From the NCBI GenBank assembly GCA_029237825.1, contig JAQZBQ010000006.1, forward strand, positions 62,001 to 126,000: DNA of 64,000 bases, in the 5' to 3' direction. Origin of the DNA: Bacteroidota bacterium. Lineage in GTDB: Bacteria > Bacteroidota > Bacteroidia > B-17B0 > Aurantibacillaceae. Positions 1-9,700 of the stretch are shown piece by piece. Made by a program: the position numbers and the translations under genes. Every line of letters begins with the position of its first letter. Position 1 is the stretch's first letter. Under the pieces are notes generated by a model. The model was not told where the DNA came from, ran no database searches, and worked only from the letters and a program-made list of their open reading frames with translations.

Positions 1-2593
1 CTTTAGATTGAACCTGGCAAACGGTTACTGAGGTAACACTTAAAACCGGTGGCAGTGTAACACTAATGGTGTTCGTGAATACAGAACTGGAACCATTTGC
101 ATTGGTTGAAACCAAAGAAACAGTGTAAACTCCCGCCGCAGTGTAGGTAACCGTTGGATTCTTTACGGAAGATGTTGCTGAGGATGAGCCTGTAAGTGTC
201 CAACTCCAGGCTGTAGGAGTTCCTGAAGACTGATCCGAAAAAACAATGGGAATGTTTATGCAAGCAGACGAAAACGTAGTGGAATAATTCGCAACCGGTG
301 CAGCGGTGGGATCAGAATACAAATTCGATTCCCAAACGCCCCTGCCGTAGGTTGCCGCCCTGATTTTACCCGTTGGATAAAATATTTCGAAATCGTTTAC
401 AATTACATTTGGCAGTCCGGTCATGAAAGGAATCCATGAACTCATACTTCCATCTCTATAATACACACCTACATCGGTTCCCACATATATCGCATCATTT
501 GAATTGTTTTGGTAAGTAACGCAATTTACAGGCAGATTCGGTAATCCGGCTGAAATGTTCGTCCACGTTGCGCCTCCATCTGTGCTTGTGAATACTTTAT
601 TTGCAGAAGAATAACCCGAAAAAGTTACGAAAATATTGTTGGCGTCAGTGTTATCAACAGCCACCCTTGTAATTACCGCGCTAGCCACAGGTAAACCTGC
701 TGTTATAGATGTCCAGGTTGACCCGCCATTTGTTGTTTTAAAAAGTCCTGAACCAGTAGCTGCAAAAAGAACCAACGAATTGGAAGGCGCGGCAGCGAGG
801 TAAAGAATTTCTCCTCCGGCACTGATATTCCCTATCTGTGTCCATGAAGAGCCACGGTTAGTTGTCTTAAATACCTGCTCGTATCCACAATAGTACGTAT
901 TTGCTACATGTGGCGACTGAATGATTGGTGCAACCCAGGCGGCAGAACCTGTTAAACCAGAAACAATTCCCGTCCAGCTATTGCCGCCGTTGGTAGAAAG
1001 GTTAAAATCACCATATACGTAGCTTTCCACCATGATGTTATTATTACTCCAGTCAACAAAACAATCTGCACCATCTCCTCCATATACTTCTTTCCACGTG
1101 GTTCCATTTAATAAATTTGTTCCATTGTCCTGATGTCCTGAAAGGACATAATTAGCAGTAGTGGATGATTGACCGATGCGGTATGATTGCGAGATATCCA
1201 TCTGCCCATTAATCGTAAGCCATGAATTACCGCCATCAGTAGTAACTGCAACACCTCCGTCTGTGCCGAGGTAGCATACCGACCCGCTAACATATTCTAC
1301 AGCGTGAAGATCAGCGTGTACATATGGAGCTCCTCCTCCGCCATACCAGTGTGTATTTAGGCTCCAGGTAGCGCCGCCATCGATAGATTTCCATGTATTT
1401 ACACCTCCACAAATAATCTCATTTTTGTTGGTTGGGGAAACGCCGCAGGCAATATCATACCAACCTTGTCCGCCACTGTCAGTCCCACTTGTATTCCATC
1501 CGAAAATATTGGGTGAATTTGACATTAATGTAAAACTTGTACCTGCATTGACAGAGCGGTAAACACCACCAAAGGAATTATCGGAGGCACTTCTTAAAAT
1601 ATATACATAATCCGGATCAGCAGGTGTAACAGATATAACCTGTCTTGAACCACTAGTTGGAATTCCGCTTGAAATTTGCATAAACGATGCTGACGTATTT
1701 CCACCAGTTACCGATTTAAAGAATTGGCTCGACGTTACCGCGTAGACTGTGCTTGTATCTCCCGGACGATACTCCATATCTTTAAAATTACCGGAACGAA
1801 TAAGAGCCCACGTTGCTCCCGCATTATTTGTTCTATATATTCCCAGAGATGTGGCTGCAAATAAAATATTAGGATTTAATGGGTTAATTAACATTCTCCC
1901 AATTCTTCGTCCGCTAGACACCGGCCATGTCAGGCCAGTTGAATTCCAGGAAGTGCCACCATCTGTTGATTTAAGAATACCCACTGCATAGGTATCGCCG
2001 GCATCAATATCACCTGTAGCAAGGTACATAATGTTAGTATTTACTGGGTCAATTGCCAGGTCAGAGCAGCCTAATACGGCTAATGAATTTGTATTTGTGC
2101 TCCAGTTGCCTCCTCCATCGGTTGAAACCCATAAACCGCCGGCGCCGGTACCAACAAATATCGTATTTGTATTGCCTGGCATAAAGCGAATAAATGTTAT
2201 TCTACCGGCATCACCGTTAATAGGAGATCCAAAAGGTCCCATTGGCGTCCAGTTCCCCGTTGTTGAAGAAACGCTACCGGGCTTTAATTTCTGAGCAACC
2301 GTTGGATTTTGTTCAAGATAATTCTGAAATTCTTCAAACGCCTTTGAACGAGATCCATATTTTAAATCACCTGAAGGAAATACTCTTGGCTCTGTAAACC
2401 ATTCCCAACGTCGGAAAGCTTTATATCCTTTACCACGTTCATAAGGCTTGTTTTTCCAATAAGTATTGAATTCCTGCTGGATCGTGTAAAAATTTTGAGA
2501 CGAATCCTGCATCTTATCGACCCAACTTTGCGCCTTCGCATTAAATTGTATAAATAGAAATAAGATCAGGAAGGGTTTCAGGAATGGTTTCAT
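1..2593 (-). CDS. Secreted Asp-box (BNR/VPS10-like) repeat protein with PKD domain, 3' end outside window
   Basis: The reading frame is open from an ATG at 2593 to the left edge, so about 864 N-terminal residues are visible and the C-terminus is missing. It begins with a hydrophobic signal peptide (MKPFLKPFLILFLFIQFNAKAQ). The body carries about ten Asp-box motifs of the form S/T-x-D/N-G-G-x-T/S-W (for example STDGGTSWN, TTDGGNSWL, STDGGATWT), which mark beta-propeller blades of the sialidase/VPS10 type. Near the left edge a PKD-type Ig-like domain follows (from about ANYSTTFSSACINIP to VYTVSLVSTNANGSS). Proteins with this layout in Bacteroidota usually end in a T9SS sorting domain, but that part lies outside the window, so export by T9SS is inference. 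It is probably a cell-surface or secreted binding protein; no enzymatic residues were recognised. It is separated from yidC by a terminator and seems to be transcribed alone. Confidence 0.85.
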   Translation of the reverse strand, partial: MKPFLKPFLILFLFIQFNAKAQSWVDKMQDSSQNFYTIQQEFNTYWKNKPYERGKGYKAFRRWEWFTEPRVFPSGDLKYGSRSKAFEEFQNYLEQNPTVAQKLKPGSVSSTTGNWTPMGPFGSPINGDAGRITFIRFMPGNTNTIFVGTGAGGLWVSTDGGGNWSTNTNSLAVLGCSDLAIDPVNTNIMYLATGDIDAGDTYAVGILKSTDGGTSWNSTGLTWPVSSGRRIGRMLINPLNPNILFAATSLGIYRTNNAGATWALIRSGNFKDMEYRPGDTSTVYAVTSSQFFKSVTGGNTSASFMQISSGIPTSGSRQVISVTPADPDYVYILRSASDNSFGGVYRSVNAGTSFTLMSNSPNIFGWNTSGTDSGGQGWYDIACGVSPTNKNEIICGGVNTWKSIDGGATWSLNTHWYGGGGAPYVHADLHAVEYVSGSVCYLGTDGGVAVTTDGGNSWLTINGQMDISQSYRIGQSSTTANYVLSGHQDNGTNLLNGTTWKEVYGGDGADCFVDWSNNNIMVESYVYGDFNLSTNGGNSWTGIVSGLTGSAAWVAPIIQSPHVANTYYCGYEQVFKTTNRGSSWTQIGNISAGGEILYLAAAPSNSLVLFAATGSGLFKTTNGGSTWTSITAGLPVASAVITRVAVDNTDANNIFVTFSGYSSANKVFTSTDGGATWTNISAGLPNLPVNCVTYQNNSNDAIYVGTDVGVYYRDGSMSSWIPFMTGLPNVIVNDFEIFYPTGKIRAATYGRGVWESNLYSDPTAAPVANYSTTFSSACINIPIVFSDQSSGTPTAWSWTLTGSSSATSSVKNPTVTYTAAGVYTVSLVSTNANGSSSVFTNTISVTLPPVLSVTSVTVCQVQSK

Positions 2594-2650
2594 GAGGTGT
2601 GAATTAATTTTAATGTACTAATTTAACGGAATAATCTGTCATATCCAATT

Positions 2651-2675
2651 TCACACCGCTTTATTTACAGTGTGA
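2651..2675 (-). other. Short inverted repeat in the 5' leader of the Asp-box protein gene
   Basis: TCACAC (2651-2656) and GTGTGA (2670-2675) form a six-base inverted repeat with a 13-base spacer, about 60 bases upstream of the start codon at 2593. It could be a leader hairpin or an operator. No clear -7 element was found near it. Confidence 0.25.
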
Positions 2676-2703
2676 TTCTTAGCTGACTATACTAAATTTG
2701 CTA

Positions 2704-2731
2704 TAAAAAAAAGTCTGCTTTTCAGCAGACT
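2704..2731 (-). terminator. Rho-independent terminator of yidC
   Basis: On the minus strand an eight-base stem (AGTCTGCT / AGCAGACT, 2712-2731) with a four-base loop is followed by eight U residues (2704-2711). It lies six bases past the yidC stop codon. Confidence 0.9.
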
Positions 2732-2736
2732 CTCAA

Positions 2737-4629
2737 TTATTTCTTTTTTTGTGGCAATTGCTGTCGTTGCTTAGCCATTTCTTCTAATTTTGCCTGAAAA
2801 CTCGATTTTTTTTCAGGTTTTTTCATATTTGCTAACAGTTGCTCCCTGATTTTTCCATCATCAATGAATTTCTTCATCAACCATGTTTGGAGGAACGTAA
2901 TTATGTTTGCAAGGAAGTAATACCAACTTAATCCGGCAGCATAACTGTTCATTACCGCAAGGAAAATAACAGGCATAAGGTACATCATGTATTTCATGCC
3001 CGGCATTTGCGCTTGCTGTGGCTGAAGCATGGCCTGGTTCATCCATGTATAAATAATAGTAGAAGCAAACATTAACAGGGCAAACAAACTCACGTGGTCA
3101 CCGAATCCCCACACTTCAAAACCAAAATCATAAATTGAGTCATAAGTAGATAAGTCGTCTGTCCAAAGAAATCCCTTTTGCCTCAATTCGATAGCTGCCG
3201 GGAAAAAACCAAAGAGTGCGATTAAAATTGGAAACTGCAGCAACATAGGTAAGCAACCCGAAAGTGGATTGGCTCCCGCACGACGGTATAAAGCCATGGT
3301 TTCCTGTTGCTTTTTCATAGGATCATCATTCTTTTCATATTTCGCGTTGATCTCATCAATTTCCGGTTTAAGAACACGCATCTTTGAACTGCTCATATAC
3401 GTTTTATAAGCAATTGGGAATAATAAAGCTTTTAAAACTAAGGTTAAAATTAATATGATAATTCCGCTGTTTAGCCCAGAGAATAAAGTAAACAAAGGAA
3501 TTACCATCCATTTGTTGATATAACTGAAAACGCTCCATCCAAGCGGAATTATCTTTTCAAGGTTAAGATCATATGTTTTCAATAGCTGGTATTGAGTTGG
3601 CCCAAAATAGAAAGCCATGCCAAAACGTTCGGATTGTGAATGATTAAAAGGAATTGAAACTTCCGCAGTAATTGTTTTCACGAAATCTTTAGACGCCGGA
3701 TTTTCAGAAGTCTTCACATAACTTCCTTCTTTTAAAAATTCTGTGTCAGCAATTAAAGTAGAATTAAAAAACTGTTGTTTAAAGCAGATCCATTTAAGAT
3801 TGTTTTCGGCGAAAATCTTTTCTTCATTTTTTCTCGCGTTAATATAATCAACACCTTCATTTACTTCATTGTAATAAACCGTAGCTGCTTCTCGCTCTTT
3901 TTCAATGTGTTTTTCCTGAGATGGAAGGGCCTGGGACCAATGTAAAGTAACTTTCTTATCACGTGCGGAAATGATGTTTTGCATTCCAACGAAATTCACA
4001 TCGTAATCCAATAGGTATTCTGATCCCTTCAAGGTGTAAATAAATTCAATGTATGCGTTAGGATTTGAAGTTTCTAGTTTGAATACGATACTTTTTGAAG
4101 CACTACCTTTTGATACTTCAGCCACCGATGAAGGTTTGAAATAAAAGCTATCGGTTGTTAAACGCATATTGTTTGCATACGCATTAAACTCAAGGAATTG
4201 TGAAGTGGAATCTTTGTCGAATAAAATAAGCGGCTGTGTGTGTGCGTATCGTTTATAATTTTTAAGGATAACCTTCTCAACCCGCGCACCTTTAGTAGAA
4301 ATAAATACTTTAATGTTCTCGTTTTCCAATGTTACTACTTCTGATTTGCCTTTAGCAGATACGGCAAAATCCTTATACAGGGACACATTTTCCAATTGCT
4401 TTAATGAATCTGAAACCATTGGATTTGCAGCAGAATCTGCAATTGATGCTATCTTTTTTGCAGCAGCTTTTGCCTCTTCTTTAACCAGTTCTACTTTAGT
4501 GGCAAGTTCGATCGAATCTCTAATTTGTTTGTTGCGTGCAATTTGTTCTTTAGTTGGTCCGGTCATTGCCAGCCATCCAATTAAAATAGCAGCAATTAAT
4601 CCTAAACCAATAAGCGATTTTTTATCCAT
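2737..4629 (-). CDS. yidC: Membrane protein insertase YidC
   Basis: YidC inserts and folds inner-membrane proteins, alone or with SecYEG. This 630-residue protein has the long Gram-negative architecture. There is an N-terminal membrane anchor (about residues 5-22, LIGLGLIAAILIGWLAMTG), then a large periplasmic beta domain to about residue 350, then the conserved five-helix insertase core from about residue 370 to 590. The core contains the arginine after TM2 expected in the substrate groove (R418 in SSSKMR) and the conserved NPLSGCLPMLLQFPIL segment between TM2 and TM3. The tail is lysine-rich (KKPEKK, ending PQKKK), as often seen in YidC proteins that contact the ribosome. The start at 4629 has a good -7 element 23 bases upstream. 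A strong terminator follows the stop codon, so the gene appears monocistronic. Identification is secure. Confidence 0.97.
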   Translation of the reverse strand: MDKKSLIGLGLIAAILIGWLAMTGPTKEQIARNKQIRDSIELATKVELVKEEAKAAAKKIASIADSAANPMVSDSLKQLENVSLYKDFAVSAKGKSEVVTLENENIKVFISTKGARVEKVILKNYKRYAHTQPLILFDKDSTSQFLEFNAYANNMRLTTDSFYFKPSSVAEVSKGSASKSIVFKLETSNPNAYIEFIYTLKGSEYLLDYDVNFVGMQNIISARDKKVTLHWSQALPSQEKHIEKEREAATVYYNEVNEGVDYINARKNEEKIFAENNLKWICFKQQFFNSTLIADTEFLKEGSYVKTSENPASKDFVKTITAEVSIPFNHSQSERFGMAFYFGPTQYQLLKTYDLNLEKIIPLGWSVFSYINKWMVIPLFTLFSGLNSGIIILILTLVLKALLFPIAYKTYMSSSKMRVLKPEIDEINAKYEKNDDPMKKQQETMALYRRAGANPLSGCLPMLLQFPILIALFGFFPAAIELRQKGFLWTDDLSTYDSIYDFGFEVWGFGDHVSLFALLMFASTIIYTWMNQAMLQPQQAQMPGMKYMMYLMPVIFLAVMNSYAAGLSWYYFLANIITFLQTWLMKKFIDDGKIREQLLANMKKPEKKSSFQAKLEEMAKQRQQLPQKKK

Positions 4630-4651
4630 GATGGGAACAATTTTTAGGCTG

Positions 4652-4659
4652 CAAATATA
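4652..4659 (-). promoter_or_regulatory. Probable -7 element of the yidC promoter
   Basis: On the minus strand this reads TATATTTG, a full match to the Bacteroidota -7 consensus TAnnTTTG, 22 bases upstream of the yidC ATG. No TTG stands exactly at the expected -33 position; the nearest sequence there is TTAG. Confidence 0.5.
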
Positions 4660-4718
4660 ACTGTTTTTATTAAGGCTAATTCCCGAAAAAACGATAAATA
4701 ATAACGGGTAACCGGTAT

Positions 4719-5120
4719 TTAAACCTGTGGAATATGAGCTCTGATTTGAGCGGCATTAGTGAGAAATTCCTCTGGTTCGAGCTTAAGTTTGGAATTCGAA
4801 AAATTTACGTCACTTGTGGTATTCATAGGAATCAAGTGAACATGCGCGTGAGGCACTTCGAGGCCCATAACGGATATTGCAATTCGTTCGCAGGAAATAG
4901 CTTTTTTCATTGCTATTGCCACCACTTTTGCAAATTCCATTAAGCCGCAGTAAACATTATCATCCAAATCGAAGATATAATCCACTTCAACTTTTGGTAT
5001 TACCAGCACGTGACCTTTTTTTAGCGGGAATGCATCAAGAAAAGCAAAGTAATGATCATTCTCTGCTATCTTATAACAGGGAATCTCACCATTTACGATT
5101 CTGGAAAAAATTGAGGGCAT
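4719..5120 (-). CDS. HIT family nucleotide-binding hydrolase
   Basis: HIT proteins hydrolyse or transfer nucleoside phosphoramidates and related nucleotides. The 133-residue protein has the catalytic histidine triad HAHVHL at residues 91-96 and the typical N-terminal start (MPSIFSRIVNGEIPCYKIAEND) of the HinT-like branch. The C-terminal tail is short. It starts three bases after the greA stop codon, so the two genes are almost certainly co-transcribed and translationally coupled; this pairing is familiar in Bacteroidota. The precise substrate cannot be read from the sequence. No convincing terminator is visible between its stop and yidC. Confidence 0.93.
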   Translation of the reverse strand: MPSIFSRIVNGEIPCYKIAENDHYFAFLDAFPLKKGHVLVIPKVEVDYIFDLDDNVYCGLMEFAKVVAIAMKKAISCERIAISVMGLEVPHAHVHLIPMNTTSDVNFSNSKLKLEPEEFLTNAAQIRAHIPQV

Positions 5121-5123
5121 TTT

Positions 5124-5597
5124 CTATAAAGAAATCTCAATTACCTGAAATGGAATAACGCCGGCGGGTACAGTTACATCCACTTTATCTCCTACTTTCT
5201 TGCCTACAAGGCCTTTTCCAATTGGAGAATCGATGGAAATCTTGCCTGCTTTTAAATCCGCTTCGTTCTCAGCAACAAGTGTGTATTTCATCTCCATGTT
5301 ATTTTTCAGGTTTTTAATCTTAACCGTAGTTAAGATACTCACCTTGGTAATGTCAAGCTTCGAACTATCAACCACTCTGGCGTTTGAAACAATTTCTTCG
5401 AGTTTGGCAATTTTAATTTCCAATAAACCCTGCGCATCTTTCGCCGCATCGTATTCGGCATTTTCTGATAAATCACCTTTATCCCGGGCCTCAGCAATCT
5501 GCCTGATTACGTTTTTTCTTTCAACCGTTTTTAATTGTTGCAACTCGTCTTTCAGTTTTTGCAATCCTTCCTCTGTGTAGTAAGCAACTGTAGCCAT
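5124..5597 (-). CDS. greA: Transcription elongation factor GreA
   Basis: GreA rescues backtracked RNA polymerase by stimulating cleavage of the extruded 3' RNA end. The 157-residue length is normal. The N-terminal coiled-coil hairpin (about residues 8-75) carries the acidic tip sequence GDLSENAEYDAAK, with the metal-coordinating D42 and E45. The C-terminal FKBP-like domain ends with VPAGVIPFQVIEISL. The start at 5597 is preceded by AAAAAGGATAAG, a possible purine-rich ribosome binding stretch. A perfect -7 element and a terminator-like hairpin lie between it and the PorV-like gene upstream, so the hairpin could terminate the upstream operon, attenuate greA, or both. The HIT gene follows after three bases. 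Confidence 0.97.
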   Translation of the reverse strand: MATVAYYTEEGLQKLKDELQQLKTVERKNVIRQIAEARDKGDLSENAEYDAAKDAQGLLEIKIAKLEEIVSNARVVDSSKLDITKVSILTTVKIKNLKNNMEMKYTLVAENEADLKAGKISIDSPIGKGLVGKKVGDKVDVTVPAGVIPFQVIEISL

Positions 5598-5609
5598 CTT
5601 ATCCTTTTT

Positions 5610-5642
5610 AAAATAAAAGAATCCCGAATAAATTCGGGACTC
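5610..5642 (-). terminator. Terminator of the TonB receptor / PorV operon, or greA leader attenuator
   Basis: On the minus strand TCCCGAAT and ATTCGGGA pair around a two-base centre (5622-5639), extended by flanking GA/TC, and are followed by TTCTTTTATTTT. It lies 31 bases past the PorV-like stop codon but also downstream of a possible greA -7 element at 5661-5668, so it may sit inside the greA leader. Confidence 0.8.
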
Positions 5643-5660
5643 TTAAAAATTTGCGTTAAA

Positions 5661-5668
5661 CAAATATA
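5661..5668 (-). promoter_or_regulatory. greA: Possible -7 element of the greA promoter
   Basis: Minus-strand TATATTTG matches TAnnTTTG fully. It falls immediately after the PorV-like stop codon and upstream of the hairpin at 5610-5642. A TTG is present only at a wide spacing (24 bases, 5693-5695), so the -33 match is weak. Confidence 0.4.
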
Positions 5669-5672
5669 GTAA

Positions 5673-6761
5673 TTATAAATTAACTCTCACACCAAATGAA
5701 TGTACGCCACCGAACGGGTTCGTAAACCGGTATGAATAATCTACTCCAAACGTTGATTTTTTCTCACCAAATGGAACTTCAATGGTTGCACCGCAGGATG
5801 GTCCTGTAAATGCCGTGGTACGGTTTCCTTCTCCTTTGAAAATTCCTTTCTCAGTTGCCATGCCTGCGCGCACCATCACGATATCTTTCCATCCATATTC
5901 TAAACCAACTAAGAAATTGTCTTTAGTAAATGAATTAGACGTGAAATTTCCAGCAAGTGTAACTCTGTGGGTTTTTGATCTTCCGGTTGTATCTTTCAAT
6001 AAATAAATATCATAGGCACCAGAAATATTTAATAATGCAGGTAATTCAAACGCTGCGGATTTATTATCTATCGTTAACTCATATTCTGTACCGTATGCAT
6101 TTTCAACCATGCGTTGAGTAGACAAACCGTCACCTTTATATTGCATTTTAGGTCCTACGTTTTTCAAAGCAACACCCAAATGAATCTGCTCGTATTTTCC
6201 TGTGTGGTACTGGATACCTGCATCAATAGAAACACCTTGCGCTTTCACGTTGTCGATACCTTCAGAAATTACACGTAAGGTAATACCCCCGGCAATATTA
6301 TCAGAGAAGCTCTTTGCATAAGACAAACCAATGTTTGTAAACCGCGGCGTGAATGTACCTAAACCACCTTCAGGAAGGTCTTCCGTTGTTCTTTCAATTT
6401 TTCCTGCATTAATGGACATAATCCCTAACGCGATCGCACCGGTTTCACCAACACGTTGTGACAACCCGAAGGTATTAATGTTGATACCTGTTCCAACTAA
6501 CCAAGCTGAACGCATGAACATCAACTCTGTTTTTTTTGTAGCAGAAACACCAGCAACGTTTGTGTATTGGGATTCAAGGCCTTTGGATCTTGCGCCATTA
6601 GCTCCTGCCCAACCGGCTGAACGGCCATACGGGTTGATCAGTAATTGCGAAGCTCCTGCCTGACCAGCTCTTTCCGGGTTACCTGCAGTTGCCGTGTAAC
6701 CTGAAACCATTAAACTGCCGGTTAAAACAACACCAAGGGATAAATTTAAAAATGACTTCAT
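5673..6761 (-). CDS. PorV/PorQ-like outer-membrane beta-barrel protein
   Basis: The 362-residue protein has a signal peptide (about residues 1-26) and then the segment ASQLLINPYGRSAGWAGA, typical of the PorV/PorQ (UPF0164-like) family. The rest consists of alternating beta strands and ends in the barrel-like tail FGVRVNL. Family members are outer-membrane barrels; PorV shuttles T9SS cargo from the translocon to the attachment complex. This copy lies 27 bases after the large surface-protein gene and is the last gene of the receptor operon, so it may be a dedicated partner for that protein rather than the general PorV. That specialisation is inference from context. An all-barrel protein with no PorV role is the alternative. 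Confidence 0.8.
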   Translation of the reverse strand: MKSFLNLSLGVVLTGSLMVSGYTATAGNPERAGQAGASQLLINPYGRSAGWAGANGARSKGLESQYTNVAGVSATKKTELMFMRSAWLVGTGININTFGLSQRVGETGAIALGIMSINAGKIERTTEDLPEGGLGTFTPRFTNIGLSYAKSFSDNIAGGITLRVISEGIDNVKAQGVSIDAGIQYHTGKYEQIHLGVALKNVGPKMQYKGDGLSTQRMVENAYGTEYELTIDNKSAAFELPALLNISGAYDIYLLKDTTGRSKTHRVTLAGNFTSNSFTKDNFLVGLEYGWKDIVMVRAGMATEKGIFKGEGNRTTAFTGPSCGATIEVPFGEKKSTFGVDYSYRFTNPFGGVHSFGVRVNL

Positions 6762-6788
6762 GTTTTCTATATTAATACGTATTAAAGA

Positions 6789-9700
6789 CTAGTAACTTTG
6801 TAAATCTAAAGGTCTCATTACACCGAACCACTTCAGGATTTTTTCTCCAACTCCCGGCACATCAATATGAATGATATATAAACCACTTGCTACTGTAATA
6901 CCACTTTGATTTTTCAAATCCCAATCCTGGAATGGTAAACGCTTCGATCGAACAAACTCGGATTCACTCACATTGATGTCTTCCTGACCGCTCACATCAC
7001 GATCGAAAGTTCTTATTAATGTACCATTCAAAGTAAATATTTTGATTTTGCATTTACTCGGCAGGTTTGTGATCCTTACCACATTATCAATTCTGCTTCT
7101 TTCATAAGAAGAATATGCATAATATGGATTAGGGACTATGTTTATTAAATCCAATGCTGATTTCATTTTATCCGCATTGTTTACCTCAGTAAAAATATCA
7201 GCCGTATTAAATGTATACAAGTTGTAATTATTGTTAGCTGAATTTGAAACTGTATCAGTACTTTGACGACTATTTGTATTTGCTGCATTACTGATTGGGA
7301 AAATAGGCATAGTTACAGGCGCATAGTTATTCGAATTCAATGCCAGTGTAGGGTTCACATATCCTGCTTGTGTATAAGTAGATGGCAAAGTTTTTACGTG
7401 TCCGGCCAAACTTGGTCTATAAGCCTTTTTAACTCTTAAAGAAACTTTAGCATCACCCGGCATATCGGCTGGGTTTTTAAAATTATATCTTTGATTAATC
7501 GTGATAGGAATATTCACCCACATTGCATCAGCCCATGTATTTGTTAATACAACACCACCGCTCGCACGAAGCACAGCATTTGAATTCAAGGACTTACCAG
7601 CACCCCATTTGTAAGTGTATGCAAAATCCCTGAAGTCTCCATAATTTCCGGCACCTATGATTTTACCATCCAATTCAGCAGGAACATATCCTGAGGTAAC
7701 GGCAGGATTTTTTTCATATTTAGTACCGCTGCGGTTGTTTCCAAATACATAGATGTAGTGTCTTCCACCGAACGACCAATTATAAAGTGGATCGTATACC
7801 ACATGGTTTGGATTCCACATCATGTCATTTCCGTTATTATTAATCTGGTAAGAATCCTCTCCAAAAGCAATGTTTAAACGTTCACCGGTCTCAAGATTGA
7901 TTGCATAGCCCGGGAACCAGCTTAAACCAGTCTGGAATGGCACACCCGGAACAGAGTCGAATGATGCCTCCGCCGTGTTACATCCCGGCTCACCTAAAGC
8001 AATTCCCTGTTTATCAACAGATTTATGTCTCCTTGGTTCAAGTTTGGTCGCTTGTGTAGGAATAGCAGAAGGTTCATCACATTCTTCCAATACTAAACAA
8101 CGTGTCCATTTACTCTTATCTTTTGTAAATACAATGTCAACGCTGGCCATTGACCGTAAATCGAATACGGCAGGGAGTACAGCTGATGCACTCGTTAATC
8201 CACCAAAACCTGGAGCCGCTTCCGTACTGTTACCGGCAACAGTTTTTGTGGCTGCAACTAACGGATAAGGTGCCCAGGTACCGCCTAATACTTTTTCAAA
8301 ATACTGGTTTTCATCCACAAAAACTAAATTGGTACCTGCAGAACTGTTACTCATTTGATAATCGCTTGCGGATTCTTTATCATTCTGTTTATAAGTTCCT
8401 GAACGGATCCAGTTAAAAGGGTTGTCGCCATCCACGTCAGGAACGCCACTTAACCAAGTTTCATTGGCATTAGCAAAGCTGATACTTGCACCAATAATGT
8501 CGTCTTCTTTTAACAAACGGTCTGTAGCTGAATTAAATGGTGTACTGATATTCGCTAAATCACTTGCGCCACCTATACCCACAGAAAGACCTAACTCACT
8601 GAAGTAAAACTCTTCGCCCACACGAATTGATTTACATGAGTAATATTTTTTCTGAGTTGTTAAATCCGTTAATACCCATGTTGCAGTGTCCTGGTTTACT
8701 CTACCATATATGTTACTGTTTGATGTAAGCTTAGGATAGGCCATTGCCGTGTGAGAACCAACCGCCTTACAAGGATCTGCATCAATTACGCTATTGATAT
8801 AAGCATTTAATGCTGCGGCGTTCGTTGGACCGGTAAGCGTATCATTTCTAAAGAAATAATTTCTGCTGATTAATTTCAAAGAAAATGTAGAATTAGGAAC
8901 ATTTAATGGATCTACAACTTTAATACCAACAGGACCACGGCCATTCTGGTAAGTAATTGCTGTTTGTTTACCAGTAGGGCTGTTTAAAATAGCGTTGACA
9001 GATTCGTCTGTAAGATCCAGGTAATTCCCACCATTACCTTGTCCTTCTAACCGTGTTACTTTTGGTCCGTAACCGTAAGCTGAATTCATTACTGAACCCG
9101 ATTTTTCAGGGGCAGGGTTATGAGGAATACCAAATGCTTTCTTAGACTTTCTTCCTTCCAGGTATGGTCTCTTTTGTCCTTCACTACTTGGTACTCCCAC
9201 AGATGTGAAAACCTGATCCTCTTTATAAACCCCATATTCATTATACGCATAGGCAACACAAAAGAAATAGTATTCTTTATTGTTTACTACCTTCTTACTT
9301 TGTGAAGTGGAAAATTCATCTCTTGTAAAATGGAAGGATGATTTAATCCCTTTATCACTGTATTCGTTTTGATCCACTTTTACTTTTGGTACATCACCGC
9401 CGGTAGTAGCATCATATTCATAGTTAATTAAACGGGTAATGCCATTCTGAACATCACAGTTAAATATCAATTTAGCTTTAGAAGGATCTGTTAATTCTTC
9501 CTGCGTAATTTGGTTGTTTTTTAACTGGTATAATTTGTATCCTTCAAAACGGTAGAAGTTATCTGCATTAGGAAAATGCGTTGGATCGACGATAATTGAC
9601 ACGTCTAATTCTTTATACTGATTTAAATAGTTGTTGGAAGAAGGTTTGTTAGAAAAATAAATAATTAATTCGTTCTCTAATTCCTGGATAGTTAAATCCG

